Positions 10,602 through 21,900 of a DNA stretch of 64,000 nucleotides are shown piece by piece. The number at the start of each line of letters is the position of its first letter. Position 1 is the first letter of the stretch. The stretch spans positions 1-64,000 of the forward strand of contig WOGZ01000113.1 in assembly GCA_009733775.1 (NCBI GenBank). Reading direction: 5' to 3'. The position numbers and the translations under genes were made by a program. Under the pieces are notes generated by a model. That model saw only the letters and a program-made list of their open reading frames with translations. It ran no database searches and had not been told where the DNA came from. The DNA is from Alectoria sarmentosa. Lineage: Eukaryota > Ascomycota > Lecanoromycetes > Lecanorales > Parmeliaceae.

Positions 10602-12109
10602 ATGCTCCTCCCAGCTACTCTTCAGCTCGTACCAGCTTCATTACTCCTCTTCATTGCCACAGCTCCCACCATTTCACAGGCCTTTGACTTGCCTTGGCCT
10701 TTCCGCCCTCCACCCTTGTCCAACAGTCGACCTGGGCATGGGTCTTTGATAAGAAGAGATGAAACCATAATCTCGGATCAATTGACTCAGGTCTCAATTG
10801 CAATGCGAAAAATGAGTGGCGACCATGGAGAAATGTTCTTTCCTGAGTACTGGCAATTCGAGGCAAAGACTGAAGACGCATCGAAGCTTCAGCTGGATAG
10901 AGAAAGACCGACACCACGCTCTTTGGGACCTCTGGAAGATGAACCAACTGTCAAGGATAGGGCCAACGCATCTGTATCACAGCCACTGCAAGCTCCCTTC
11001 TCTTTACACACCAATCACCAACTTCGCTCCCCGCCCCTCTTAGGCCGTCTGCTTCGATCCCCCAGGGCTATCTTCGCCCTCGACACTCGCAATTTTGCGT
11101 GTCCGGGTAATACTTTAGCCTGTACCTCAATCAATCGCCCGAATAGCTGTTGTGCAACGGGCCTAGTTTGCCATCTCATAACGGACGTGGGACTGGGAGA
11201 TGTGGGCTGTTGTCCACCTGGTATGGTCTGCGGCGGGGAAGTGTCTGGTTGTCCTGAAGATTTTTCGCTTTGTCCCGGCAGCTCAGGGGGTGGGTGCTGC
11301 ATCCCAGGCAGTATTTGCGATGGTGTTGGTTGTAAGCTGACTATCCGCTCCTCCAATATCGCCAATGATACTAATCTTCGACTTGCAAAGGCGTTGTCAA
11401 CACTTTAGTGGTCTCAACAATCGAGCCCACAGTAACCGTGTCTCCCGCAAGCTCCTCCACATCATCTAAGTCCGGCTCCTCGACCACACCCAGTATCATC
11501 CCCACCCTTCCTCTAACGTCCACGTCCACGTCCACCTCTACCGCTACGACCTCAACCACCTCAACCGTGACCGCTTCTCCCTCTCATTCATCGTCTACAT
11601 CCACAACCCAATCAACTACCTCCCCTGCTGCGGCAATCCGTCCAACTTCATCTGCCGTTCCTACTACGACGACGACAGCTTCCCCTGTGACTGTCACGGC
11701 TTCGCAATGTCCAACAGGTTACTTTCAATGCAGCGCCTACTACCACGGCGGCTGCTGCCAAGTCGGTCGAGACTGCTCTTTAACATCATGCCCAATTGCT
11801 TCCTCAACGCTTGCTGTGAATAGTGACGGCGTCACAGTGGCAGTGCCCAGCGGCACTAATGGAGCAGCGGTGGGAGTAGGAGTGAGTGGATGTGCCCAAG
11901 GATGGTTCTCCTGCCCAAGCGGGCAAGGGGGTGGATGCTGTCCTAGTGGATATGCATGTGGGACGAGTTGTACGGCTACAGGAGTCGTTGTGCAGGGTGG
12001 CGCGACTGGAACTGCAAAGGTGGCGAAAGATAATGGGGCGGGTAGGGCGGTTGTGAGGAGCTGGATGGCTGCTGGGGTCATTGGTCTGGTAGCATTGATC
12101 GTATTATGA
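10602..12109 (+). CDS. Cysteine-rich cell-surface protein, probably GPI-anchored
   Basis: Two exons, 10602-11331 and 11391-12109, split a cysteine codon and give 482 residues. Residues 1-28 form a signal peptide. After a linker come repeated modules of the type CPxxxxxC...GGGCCxxGxxC: two in residues about 165-245, then a Ser/Thr-rich stalk of about 90 residues (280-370) suited to O-mannosylation, then two more (CPTGYFQC...GGCC and CAQGWFSC...GGGCC). The last 20 residues are hydrophobic after a small-residue, charged stretch (DNGAGR), as in GPI-anchor signals, though a plain membrane helix is possible. This is a known fungal protein type without a firm function, assumed to sit in or on the cell wall. 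A broken relative lies divergently 950 bp upstream. Confidence 0.8.
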
Positions 12110-12360
12110 GACTGGAGACTATCTGATTAGGGTTTTGTGGGCCGTGCTCTCACTTGCATAGCGAGGAATGGGACTTTGCATGCATTGGGTGACACGGATT
12201 ATCAAATTCGGTATTTTTGGATAGTCCCCGTTCTTGAATATCGTGTAGGAATACAACCACATTTTATCCAGTCGCTCGAGAAGACGTGTAGGGAATACTT
12301 GATCGGTGTTTTGACATTTCGTTATCCCAAGCCTTGGCCTTCCCCTTCCTTCTCTTGGTG
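12110..12360. terminator. Convergent 3' region, cysteine-rich gene and glucoamylase
   Basis: The 251 bp between the two stop codons must contain both polyadenylation regions. No specific signal was identified. Confidence 0.4.
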
Positions 12361-14929
12361 CTACTGCCAAACATCGTGCACTTGAACCGTCGCCGCACAC
12401 CCCGTCGGAACGGTAAATTCTCTATTCGCCCCATCCTCATACGTAGTGCCTCCACTGCTTTCCTCCTTGACAAATTTATACTGCAAGGTCGTCCCCGCCG
12501 GCAAAGATACAGTAACATACCACCTCGGATATTGACTCTGATAATCAGTCGCCGAGAGCGGAATCGCCTTTGTCGTGTTCCAGCTACCCAGCTGGGAGAT
12601 CGAGCCGGCAAGAAGGATGGTCTCGCCGAATGTTGTGTTTTCGGCGACGTTGAAAGTTACAGCGACAGAAGAAACGGTGGTACAGGGTGGTAAGGGTGCG
12701 GTAGCGGTGGGGGGAGCATAGCTGCCTTGAGCTGAGGTAGCGGAGCAAGCAGATGGGACAACATTCGCAGTCGGTTCGCCCCATGAGGCAGGCATCTGGC
12801 CTGAACGACGGGCTACGGCCGTGAGGAAGGAGGCAAAGCTCCATGTCAACTGGACTGCAGACAAAGGGGTGCCGTTACTGCGTGAGAATTGCTCCGCCAG
12901 ACTTCCGTTGGATGGTGTATATGCCTCGATAATGCCCATATAACCATCGGCATAGGTCTTGATGGCCGTCGTCAAAGTGGTGTAGGTTGATGAGGAGGAG
13001 GCGTAGGTGCCTACTGTCACGGAAGGCATGAAGTCTTTGAAGAAAGCTTGATTAATTGCGGTGACGCTGAGAGATCCGATCTTGTTCCATTGGTACAAAG
13101 CGTCATAGAGCTGTTCTGCAGCTGCCAATGTGGCGAGGTACCTGGAAGCATGTGATATCAATATCTACATCCGACCAACGACGTTATAGTCCTGGAAGAC
13201 GAACCAAGGATTACCCCCTTGGTAGACATCCTCACTGGGTTATTAGTTCAGAATCAGTATTGCCTATTTGAGATTTGAGAGGGTATATTGAGTCCTGGAA
13301 CATGTTTGAGGAGTAGATACTCCCAAAACATGTCTTAAGACTCAACAATCGGTCCGAAAGAGGAAACATGGAAGCTGAAAATACGTACGGGTACCTGCCA
13401 ACTGCAACTGCCGAGCCCTCAGCAATACCAGAATTGATGGCAAAGACAGTCCTGAAAGAGTCCGTTGTGACTTTATGGTTTGCCAAAGCTCGCTGAGAGC
13501 ATGGTTGGTAGGTGGTGTCATCGCATCCTGCAGCTGGATCAAAAGTGTGTATCGAGCCCAATATCGTATTGACATCTTTGGAGCTTCTGCCGTTGTTTTC
13601 GTTGATATTTGCAAGGACATATTGACCATTCCAGTAGCTTTGCAAGAAGCAAAGGACTTGAGGAGCCTGAGATACGCAGCCAGGACACGTCTGACCAATT
13701 TGTTCTGCAAGGGTATTCCCTTCCACCAGGGTGCGATGTTGGATTGCTGTGGTGAAGAATGATGAACCTATAAAGATTTCGGAGTCAGCATTTCTCCTTC
13801 AAGGCTAAAGCCCGAGTCATGAGAAGGGTCAAAGGGGGTTAAAAGGCTCTTTTCCCCCTGAACATGTCTTGCAACTCGTCAAATGGTCCAGATAGGATAA
13901 GTTAGCCCCGGAAATGTGCATACCGTCGGTTTCTTCCCAGAGGTCAAAAGTGGTCTGATTCCAGTACTGGGCGACGTAAATAAGATCGTTGGAGATGATG
14001 GGCCAAATGACTGACGTTACTGTGGAAGTGCCCCCGTTCGCAATGAGCCATCTCGAGTAAGCTATCAAGGTCGTGGCCCGTAATGCTGGGCCGTCACGTT
14101 GAGGTCGACCCCAAGGTCCCGTGAATGCAGTACCATCGCTTCAAGTTCTCTTGTTAGTGGTTTTTCCATTTACGATCAAAAGTTGAGTTGGAAGAGATGC
14201 TCAGTCCAAGATAGGGATTAGCAGATAATGGGCTGGGGAAGTTGCTTACACTTCGAATTTGGGCTCACCAAGCCCAGCACCATTGGACAGGTTGCCTGAA
14301 GGATTTGAGACCGCTTGAAGCTGAGCTTGAGCGTAGATGTAATCTTGAATCTCTGGCTGCAAGCTGAAATTGCCGGCAATGAATGCATCAACCAAGGCCT
14401 TGAACGTTAAGGCTGAATCCCTTGTCCAAGAGTAAAAGTCTGGAGATGCTATGAGTCTCTTGCCTTGTACCGAAGGGGCGTAAGTAAGAAAAGTATCTTT
14501 TATAAGAAGAAGGTTATGTTGAGCAACGTCTTGTGAAGGATGCAGTGGTCCAGAAGAAAACGCATTGAGGGCCAAGGGCTCTTCTTACGTGGTACCCAAT
14601 CTCACCTAAACATGGTGAAGAGGGCTTAAGGCATGAGAAGGGTATGAGGGAGAATGATTCCTTGATGAAAGACACTGACAGTCCGGATTCGCCTTTGAAG
14701 GACTTGCTATGACCAAGCCTGCTTCGGCCCCAGGAGCCAAAGCACCCCCAGATCCGATATTGTTGAGGAGGCCTTGAAGGGCAATTGGGCCCTCGGAGCT
14801 GAGGAAGCTTGCCAAGGAACCGGTAGCGCGTTCTTCATTATTGTAAAAGGGAAAAGAGTCGACGAGAGGATATTGTGCAATGAAGTTGGCCGCTGCAGCG
14901 AGATGGATGAAGAGATGGAGCGACAACAT
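12361..14929 (-). CDS. Secreted glucoamylase, GH15 with C-terminal CBM20
   Basis: Six exons (14929-14680, 14439-14250, 14138-13924, 13767-13389, 13234-13205, 13141-12361) keep phase and give 614 residues. A hydrophobic N terminus precedes the GH15 domain (about 30-490). Motifs are NPDYFYSWTRDSALT, GLGEPKFEVDGTAFTGPWGRPQRDGPALRA, the catalytic acid in LWEETDG (about E215) and the catalytic base in PASWGEPTA (about E477). CBM20, the starch-binding domain, fills about 505-614 with LLAGSISQLGSW and LQYKFVKE. It releases glucose from the non-reducing ends of starch outside the cell. The Ser/Thr-rich linker typical of Aspergillus enzymes is nearly absent. Exon 5 is 30 nt. Introns are unusually long (240, 111, 156, 154, 63 bp), and the third and fourth belong to the introner-like family. 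Confidence 0.92.
13235..13388 (-). repeat. Introner-like intron (glucoamylase intron 4)
   Basis: A 154-bp phase-2 intron, GTACGT to AACCCAG. It carries the family core GAGTCTTAAGACATGTTTTG and an inverted partner (AACATGTTCCAGGACTC) that can fold back on it. Confidence 0.75.
13768..13923 (-). repeat. Introner-like intron (glucoamylase intron 3)
   Basis: A 156-bp phase-1 intron, GTATGC to TTTATAG. The core GAGTTGCAAGACATGTTCAG and the 3' part ATGCTGACTCCGAAAT match the acyl-CoA oxidase introns. Confidence 0.78.
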
Positions 14930-15643
14930 CTTGAGAAGAAGCGACAGTCAGATTATCAGCCAATCATCACCACGGAAAAGTGGAAGGAAAGCTCGAGCTT
15001 AGGCTATTCCCATATTCCTCGCTATTGTTGAGCGTTGTATAAAGAAGACGGCACTGAGAGAGAGAGAGAGAGAGAGAGAGACAGCCCTTTCTATATATAA
15101 TCACCATGGCCAACATTTACCCAAAGCGCTGGAGCAAATCAACATGATGACCGAGGCTGTCCAGTGTTTTTTTCTCGTTTTTCTCGTTTTCCTCATTTTT
15201 TGGGGTCCGTGTGTGCAGACTGTCTCGGGGAAGAGCTTACAAAAAGAGACAAAGCAGGCGACATTCGATCCACAAGCATGTTTCCGCAGCACACAGTATT
15301 TTCTGTAGTTGAGGCTGAGCAGAAAGGACAGCGAGAGAGGTAAAATGTAAAAACGTACAAATATACAATAGCATCAGATGTATCATTTGACTGGGCGGAC
15401 GAGGAGGGATTTTTGTCGATGATAGGATGACCTCCAACTTGCTATGTCTACCAGCCTTACCTCATCAAGAGAAGAGGGGGGGGAATAGAACGCTAGGTAC
15501 TCTAGGCTCTACTTCCCTCAAAGGGCAAGTAACATTACAACCTCAAGAAAATGAACCTAATGTTCCATGTTCCGAGTTCCCCAATTCATGGCGCCGAGAC
15601 AGCATCAAAAATGTACATCATCATCATTCTTTCCTGCTGATAT
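14930..15643. promoter_or_regulatory. Glucoamylase upstream region
   Basis: No gene is supported. It includes a (GA)n tract at 15057-15081 about 130 bp before the start codon, then AT-rich sequence with short chance frames. No named starch- or carbon-regulator site can be claimed without a motif scan. Confidence 0.45.
15057..15081. repeat. (GA)n dinucleotide tract
   Basis: About twelve GA units lie in the glucoamylase promoter. Confidence 0.95.
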
Positions 15644-15768
15644 GTACTCGTACATTCCAGAAGTGAGTTACCTCGCTAAAGGATAGCGTCTTGGCACTTC
15701 ACCAAATTCCTTAGGGGTCCTTCCGCCGCTACTAAGCGAGGTAGCTCACTTCTGGAATGTACGAGTAC
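15644..15768. repeat. Foldback element with 34-bp terminal inverted repeats
   Basis: The left arm 15644-15677 and right arm 15735-15768 are inverted copies matching at 33 of 34 bases, around a 57-bp spacer. The whole unit is 125 bp, with no coding potential. It ends 43 bp before the acyl-CoA oxidase stop codon. It may be a miniature inverted-repeat transposable element or a strong hairpin in the 3' UTR; no clear target duplication was found. Confidence 0.8.
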
Positions 15769-15810
15769 GTAATGCGTATATACACCTATAGAATCACAAT
15801 CTTCTTTCCG

Positions 15811-18409
15811 TCAAAGCTTACTTCTCAACTTTTCTCTCTCGTCCTTCTTGATCAGAACCTCGCTGTTCGGGTATGGATCAATCGTCAAAGCATTCAAAGG
15901 ATTCAATTCGCTCGCTCTCTCAAACATATCCTCGTAGACCTTACCATCATACCTCCCCAGACTGCTGTCCAGCTGCCAATCAGGGAAACGCCATGCGTCC
16001 ACGAGTCGGACAGCATGCGGCCTGATCTCTTCAAGTAACCTCATGACTGTCTTCGTTCTTGCCAACTGAATCTGTCGGACTGTGACGGCGCTTGAAGCAA
16101 AGAATTCCGAAGCCTCTCGCTCGAGCGTATATAAAGCGTAGAGACGGAAGAGTTTGTGCATGAGGCTGGTCGTCTCAGGGCCGAGCTCAGACACAATGGA
16201 CTCGGACTGCAAGGCATCATGGAAGTTCTTAACGATGAGATATTGGGAGTGAGCCGTGCTCAGTCGCCAAAAGTCGACGAGCAAGCTGTTCCAGCTGTTC
16301 TTCTCTTCGTCGCGGTGCTTGAGCGCTTCGAAGGTGAGAAAGGAAGTCTAATCAATCTCGGGTCAGAATATTTCTTATAGGATCAGATTTGGGTCACGAA
16401 ACAGGTCCCTGGGGCTCTTGGGCTCCTGCGACAAGCCTCGCAACTCAAAATGCAGTATGAATCTGGTAGACATTGCTCAAAAAAGATAAACTCACTCGCC
16501 ATGCAAATGCTGCAACAAGATCTTCGTCTCGGCCTAAAATATCGAACGCAGCTCCAATATCACGTCGAGACAGAAACGTCCGAAATATTTGATTAGTGTC
16601 GTTCTCTGATGGACTGCCTTTGCCTTTAAGGACAGAGCGCGCGGATTTCAAGAGATACCTTGCCACTTGTTGCGTCAACATATAGTTGTCACCCTCCCAC
16701 GTCGTCGTCGGGAGATAGTCAGCATACCAAGAACCTATGCCGCTAAAGCTGGAATAGCCGTGGCCCCCGCAGGCTCTTCTGCAGACTTCGAGGCCTTCAG
16801 CTGCTGTGGTACTTGCTAGGGCTTTCAAGCCGCATGATGTTGCATGTAAGTCTGCAAGCAAGTCCGTAGAAGGGAACAATTCTTCGGGGCTAGGTCCGCG
16901 TCCAGTGTGTGAAACCTTCCCTACGTCGCCAGCCATTGTCTTCTGGTTTTCTTGGTAGAGAGCCATCATACCACGACCAGTAAAATGTAATGCGAAGGTA
17001 GCAGCCAGAAGGGGTAGAAGTCGGACCTGGACCATCGTGTAATTGAGAACCTGATTTTCGCCAATATCAGACTCTTTAGCATCTCGGTCTTGGAATTGCC
17101 GTCTGATAGCGGCATATCTGGTTGCTATCGTAACTCCACGAGCAAGCACTTTTTGGAGTCAGCATTGCTTTTTCAAGGCAATAACCTGGAGTAATAAACA
17201 AGTCTCGGGAGTAGAAGCAGAGTTTTGCTCCCGGATTATCTTTTGCGACTTAAGAAGTGGTACAAAATAGGGAAGAATGACTCCGAAATGTACGTACCTC
17301 CGCCGGATTGGAGTACTATCTAATCGATTTTGGGGTCAGAATGTCTCTTTTGGAATCATGTTGGAGTCTTGAAACAGGCCTCGGGAGTTCTTTCATTCCC
17401 AAGACAAGTCTTGCAACTCAAAACGCAATACAAATCAGGAGACATGGCTCGGAAAAGGGAACTCACAGTGCTCCGAACCCAAGTCAAGGTGCCGTAGACT
17501 AAAGACGCTGACGCAGGTTTCACGTATTTGTTTGTCTTGAGATCCACGCTTGAAAATTTCGCAAGCATGTGAGCATGCGGGACTTTAACATTGTTCAACA
17601 AAAGAAAGCCATTGTCCATCGTGTTGTATCCGAATTTAGGCCCAATGTCACCAACGTGTATATTCTCCAAAGGCTCATGTGTTTTCATGTCTCTTATCTG
17701 AAGGACGAATGGATGTGGTCCGTAGGACTTCCTATTGATTATCAGTTGAGCCATGACGACCGCATGATTCGCTGTCCGTCCCATTGAACCAATCCACCAT
17801 TTTGAAGCAGTCAGGTGAGGAGAATGCAGGGTAAAGCTTTTGTCGTCAGAATTCCAGGTTGCAGTTGTTTCGAGGCCTCGCACGTTTGAACCGTGACCCA
17901 ATTCGGTCTGTGCGTAACATCCGATGATCTCGTAGTTCTCGGCTTTCTTGAGAAATAACTTGTGCTGTTCGGGAGTTCCTTGGTCTCGAAGCGTGATCTT
18001 GTGGAAAGAATTAGGATACATAGCACATTAGAACGTAATGGTGTAGACGAACCAAGAACATGCTGGCGTGCAAGCCATATGGGCCTGGCTCGCTGATCAA
18101 TTCTGATGCCATCATGTACTCGTCCTGAGACCAGCGGTACTGGACAGCGAGTTGGCGCATCCGCTTCGCTCGAGCAAGAGCAGTCTGGAACCTTGCCTCT
18201 CTGCCATCGAAGTAATTCTGAGACTTGTTGAACACTTTTTCTGCCTTGAGAATATTCAACACCCTTTCCTGTCTTGCAAGAACTTCTTTGGTAAACAGGA
18301 ACTCGGATAATCTTGTCACGTGGACATTGGACTGAGCCCGCTCCTGCTCGAGGAGCTCCGAACCCTGAGGCCCAGAAGGTGTAAGCTTCTTCACCCATGG
18401 AGGTGCCAT
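15811..18409 (-). CDS. Peroxisomal acyl-CoA oxidase
   Basis: Five exons (18409-18053, 17997-17467, 17319-17298, 17148-16496, 16347-15811) give 699 residues, the normal family length. An N-terminal helical domain leads to GCYAQTELGHGSNVRGLETTA, the acyl-CoA dehydrogenase signature, then the middle beta domain (KWWIGSMGRTANHAVV, GDIGPKFGYNTMDNG). C-terminal FAD-binding motifs include CRRACGGHGYSS and TTWEGDNYMLTQQ. The protein ends in SKL, a perfect type 1 peroxisomal signal. It catalyses the first, H2O2-producing step of peroxisomal beta-oxidation. ATG 18409 was chosen because MAPPWVKKLTPSGPQG reads like the family N terminus; an ATG 96 bases upstream is in frame. Exon 3 is a 22-nt microexon between two introner-like introns; three of the four introns are of that type. 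Confidence 0.94.
16348..16495 (-). repeat. Introner-like intron (acyl-CoA oxidase intron 4)
   Basis: A 148-bp phase-0 intron, GTGAGTTTATC to TTGATTAG. It aligns along nearly its whole length with intron 2 of the same gene, including TTTTGAGTTGC, the central stem and ATTCTGACCC. Confidence 0.85.
17149..17297 (-). repeat. Introner-like intron (acyl-CoA oxidase intron 3)
   Basis: A 149-bp phase-1 intron, GTACGTACATTTC to CCAAAAAG. The stem arms are more diverged, but CTCCCGAGACTTGTTTATTAC and ATGCTGACTCCAAAA fit the family. Confidence 0.7.
17320..17466 (-). repeat. Introner-like intron (acyl-CoA oxidase intron 2)
   Basis: A 147-bp phase-0 intron, GTGAGTTCCC to TCGATTAG. Core GAGTTGCAAGACTTGTCTTG pairs imperfectly with CCCGAGGCCTGTTTCAAGAC to form a hairpin. 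Confidence 0.85.
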
Positions 18410-18958
18410 TGAGAATTTAGGATGGTTCTGTTCTCTTGGGTCTTGCGAACTACCTAGGGGAAGGATTGAAATGTATGAAGGTGGTAAGTGCTTGGAATAG
18501 AGCAACTCCGTAGTAAGTCGTGACCTTAACCTTGACCCCCGAAGTCTGGGGAAGCCGAGGCATCATACCTAGTTCAGCAAGCCCTCGGTCCGAACGGTCC
18601 CCCGATGCCGTAGGGTTATCCTCCAAAAGTAGGGTTAGGGCTGCTGCTATCGCTGCCCACCTCCCCCTTGTCTGTATACTTGAACCTACAGAACAGCCCA
18701 CAAGCCCTTCAGCTCAATATTGATGCTCTCCGAAAATTCTCGATACAGATGCTCTAAAGTACAGACTGAGAGCCGACCAACATAGAGCTAGATTTGCAAT
18801 AGATAATTGGTTGGATATGCTCGGAGAAGCTTCGATGGGTATGAGCTCCGTGTCAAACACCAGACGCCTTCGCTTGAACCGTGTGCAATATGGCAGGCTG
18901 AGACAAGCAATCCAGAAAGTGGAGAAGCTGCCTAGGGCTGTCGTATGAAAAGAATTAG
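18410..18958. other. Acyl-CoA oxidase promoter and BUD6 3' region
   Basis: Both flanking genes run on the minus strand, so this 549-bp gap holds the promoter of one and the terminator of the other. No further gene was recognised. Confidence 0.5.
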
Positions 18959-21900
18959 TCATGTTACGATGTGAAGATTGCCGGTAGCCACGAAGTCCGC
19001 CTCGATGACTCTAGAATGAACTATTAGCACAACGTGTTTGAGTACGATGGCAATGCACCCTCACCTTCTTCTACAGGCGCAACCTTCTCTTCCATAGCAG
19101 GCCCCTCCGATGCCTCCGAAGAGTCTTTATCGTGACTAGTGGAATCGTCCTCATTCTCAAGAGTCTTGCTTAGTTGTTCTGATGCCGACGGCGCGTTCTC
19201 TGCCCTCTTGCTCTTACTCGCTGCCATCTCCTGTTGCTTCTCCCATGCTTCTCGTCTGTTCTTGTCATCCTTTGCCTTTCGCAGCCTCTCAGCTTCCTCC
19301 ACGCCACCACTTTTCTTGAGCTTTCCCTCTTCTACGAAGTTTCCGAGCTCCTTCGTAAACTCACCCTCTCGCCGCGTCTCAAGTTCCCTTTGCCTTGCCT
19401 TCTCCGCGCGCTCAATTGCTTCAAGCCTCGTCTCATGGTTGGGCCGTAGAGCTCTGACTTCCCCCAGAACTCCGTCTTTAGCTTTCATGGGATCCATGAC
19501 TTGGTCTGACGAAATAGCCGCCAATGATCTGGATGCGCTTCGCAAAGAAACGGCATTGCCTTGACCGGATTGCAGATTCTGCTGCTTGGTGGCTTGCTCG
19601 ACAAGAGCAAATGTCTGCGTAGCCTTGTCAAGATCGTCTTCCAGGTCCGTAGCGAGCTCTTCTTGCATCGTCAGAAGGTCTCTGTCATTGCATACAAGCT
19701 CAAGTTCCTTTTCCCAGATCTTTGTCCAGATAGGTTTCTCTCGCCTGAGGAACTCTTGCATCTTCTTGAGGTCCGCAGTTGCTGTGCTAATGCTCTTGCT
19801 GACTGTTTCCAGTTGACGCGGGAGTGGCCGAACACCACGCATGACCACATCCTTACGAAGATCTTCCACAATATCCTGAAGATCGTCGACACGGTTGACA
19901 ATGTTCTCTGACTCTTCACCTAGGCTCTTCTTGCCAGAGTTGACGTATACTCGGCCTGTTGAGGCATCCAAACCTGGCAGCACTCCTTCAGTGGCCATTG
20001 TCTTGATTGATGATGCATTTGATTGCACGGTAGCCATGGAACTATTCATATCTGATACAAGGGATGAGAACGTCTGGCGGACCACTGCAAGATCCTGTCG
20101 TAGATCTTGGATGCCTGTGATCTGATTCGCTGATACTTTTAGAGCTTTTGGGGATGTTGGTGGTTGAATACCGTTGATTTTCGGCTTATCAGAAGATTTG
20201 ATTGGAGATGAGGTTACCTTAGGAGTGATAGAGAGGCGCGCCATTTCTCTGGTAGTGTCTTGCTGACGCTCAGAGACTCGTTGCAACGCACTTTGCTGGC
20301 CCTCAACCGCATTGCGAACGCCCTCGACCATTTTTCGCAAGCCTCCGAGCCCCTCGTCGATGTGTCTTTTTACTTCATCCAAAACTTCCACATTCAGCAC
20401 CAAGACTGATCGGTCCTTCACGTCCCGGAGGTCCTCTAATTCATGCCGTACGCCTGACACAGGGTCCTGAATATAGATTTCGGGTAGGTCATTCCCATTG
20501 TTGTGGGTGTTCCAAGCAAATTTCTCAATAAAAGCAAGCTGTAGCCTTGCCATAGACAAGGCATCCGAGCCCTCTGGAAGGAGAAACTTTTTGATCTGTG
20601 ACTTATACTGCAGGAATAGGGTAAGTTCTTTGCCTGGTTGTGGGGACTGCTCTGGCACAAAATCTTGACTCATCTGATCGCTATCCGTAGGCCGAGAATA
20701 ATCACTCTTTCCATCCGCCACAACTCTTGGAAGACGCTTGATAGACTCTAAGTCGCCGGCGTCAGCCGTATCGTAGACCGGCAACCCATCGGGAGGACTT
20801 GTCAGAGTCGCACGCATCTTGGGATGATCAATATCAGGGCTTCTGGTAGTCGGTCCGATTGTGTCGTCAGCTGCCTTGGAGCTCAGGCCATCAATGTTTC
20901 GCACATTGCCTTGCGGACGTGTCTCTTGGGCCTCGTTACTGTGGCTGCTTTCTTCAGATATACGATTCGCGTATGTATTATTTCTGACTGGCGAGGGCGC
21001 CTTGATAGATTTCTGCCGGCTCAGAATGCCTGAACCCCGGACTCGCACAGCGTTCATCGACTCTCTAAGATCTCTGCCTCGATTGGGGACTGGAGAGTTC
21101 TGCGCTGGAGGTAGCATGGGAACGCCATTTGGGGAAGCTCCAAGGTGCCTTGATATCTGATAGGCTGAGTAGCGTCTAGAAGCTCTTCTCTCTAGATCAC
21201 CTCCTCTCTGCAATGCGGCCAAGGCATCTTGTTGTTTTGGAGGAGGTGGAGGAGGCGGTTGCATAATTGGAAAAGTGTCCCTCTGGGACTGAGACGATGG
21301 TCCTTGGGTGGCCATCGCTTGGTAGTTCGGTAGCGTCTCTCCATCGGAAGGCGGTGACAGTACAGACGTGGATTGCGAAGCGGTGCTTGAGAAAGAAGAG
21401 TCCGAGACAGACGCGGGCATGCGCCTTTGGCTCTCACGGTTAGAGCTTCGACTCAGGGTGTCTCCAGGTCCGCCGCCACTGTTTTGACGTGTGGGTTCTA
21501 TAGAGGAAAAGCGAGGGGGGACACTCTGATCGTCTCCATTGCTTGTTTCCCCAGCCGCAGCATGTCCATTTGAAGTATTTCCACTGCCAACGCGCCGCTC
21601 TGAGCTCTGCCCCCCTGATCTCCGAGCGGGAACGTCCTCCAACATCTGCGTCAAGCCTGTATTGAGACTACTAGAGCTACCGGTCGAGCCAAGGCTGCTG
21701 CTAGCTCCATTCGGTCCACCCTCCTTTCCATTTTTTGATCTCAATCTCTGCTGCTTCTTCTTCAGCCCATGGAGAAGACCTATGATAATGTCGCGTATTT
21801 GGGGTAGAAAAAGGTCCAGGCTTGCTGGAGTGGCTTCTTGGCTCAGAGTTTCCTCGAGAATTGTTCGTAGAAGCTCTGGCACGGGCCCAAGATCGGCGGT

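Noticed and set aside
12361..18409. A possible functional gene cluster of glucoamylase and acyl-CoA oxidase
   Set aside because: Starch breakdown and peroxisomal fatty acid oxidation are unrelated pathways; shared introner-like introns reflect a mobile family, not co-function.
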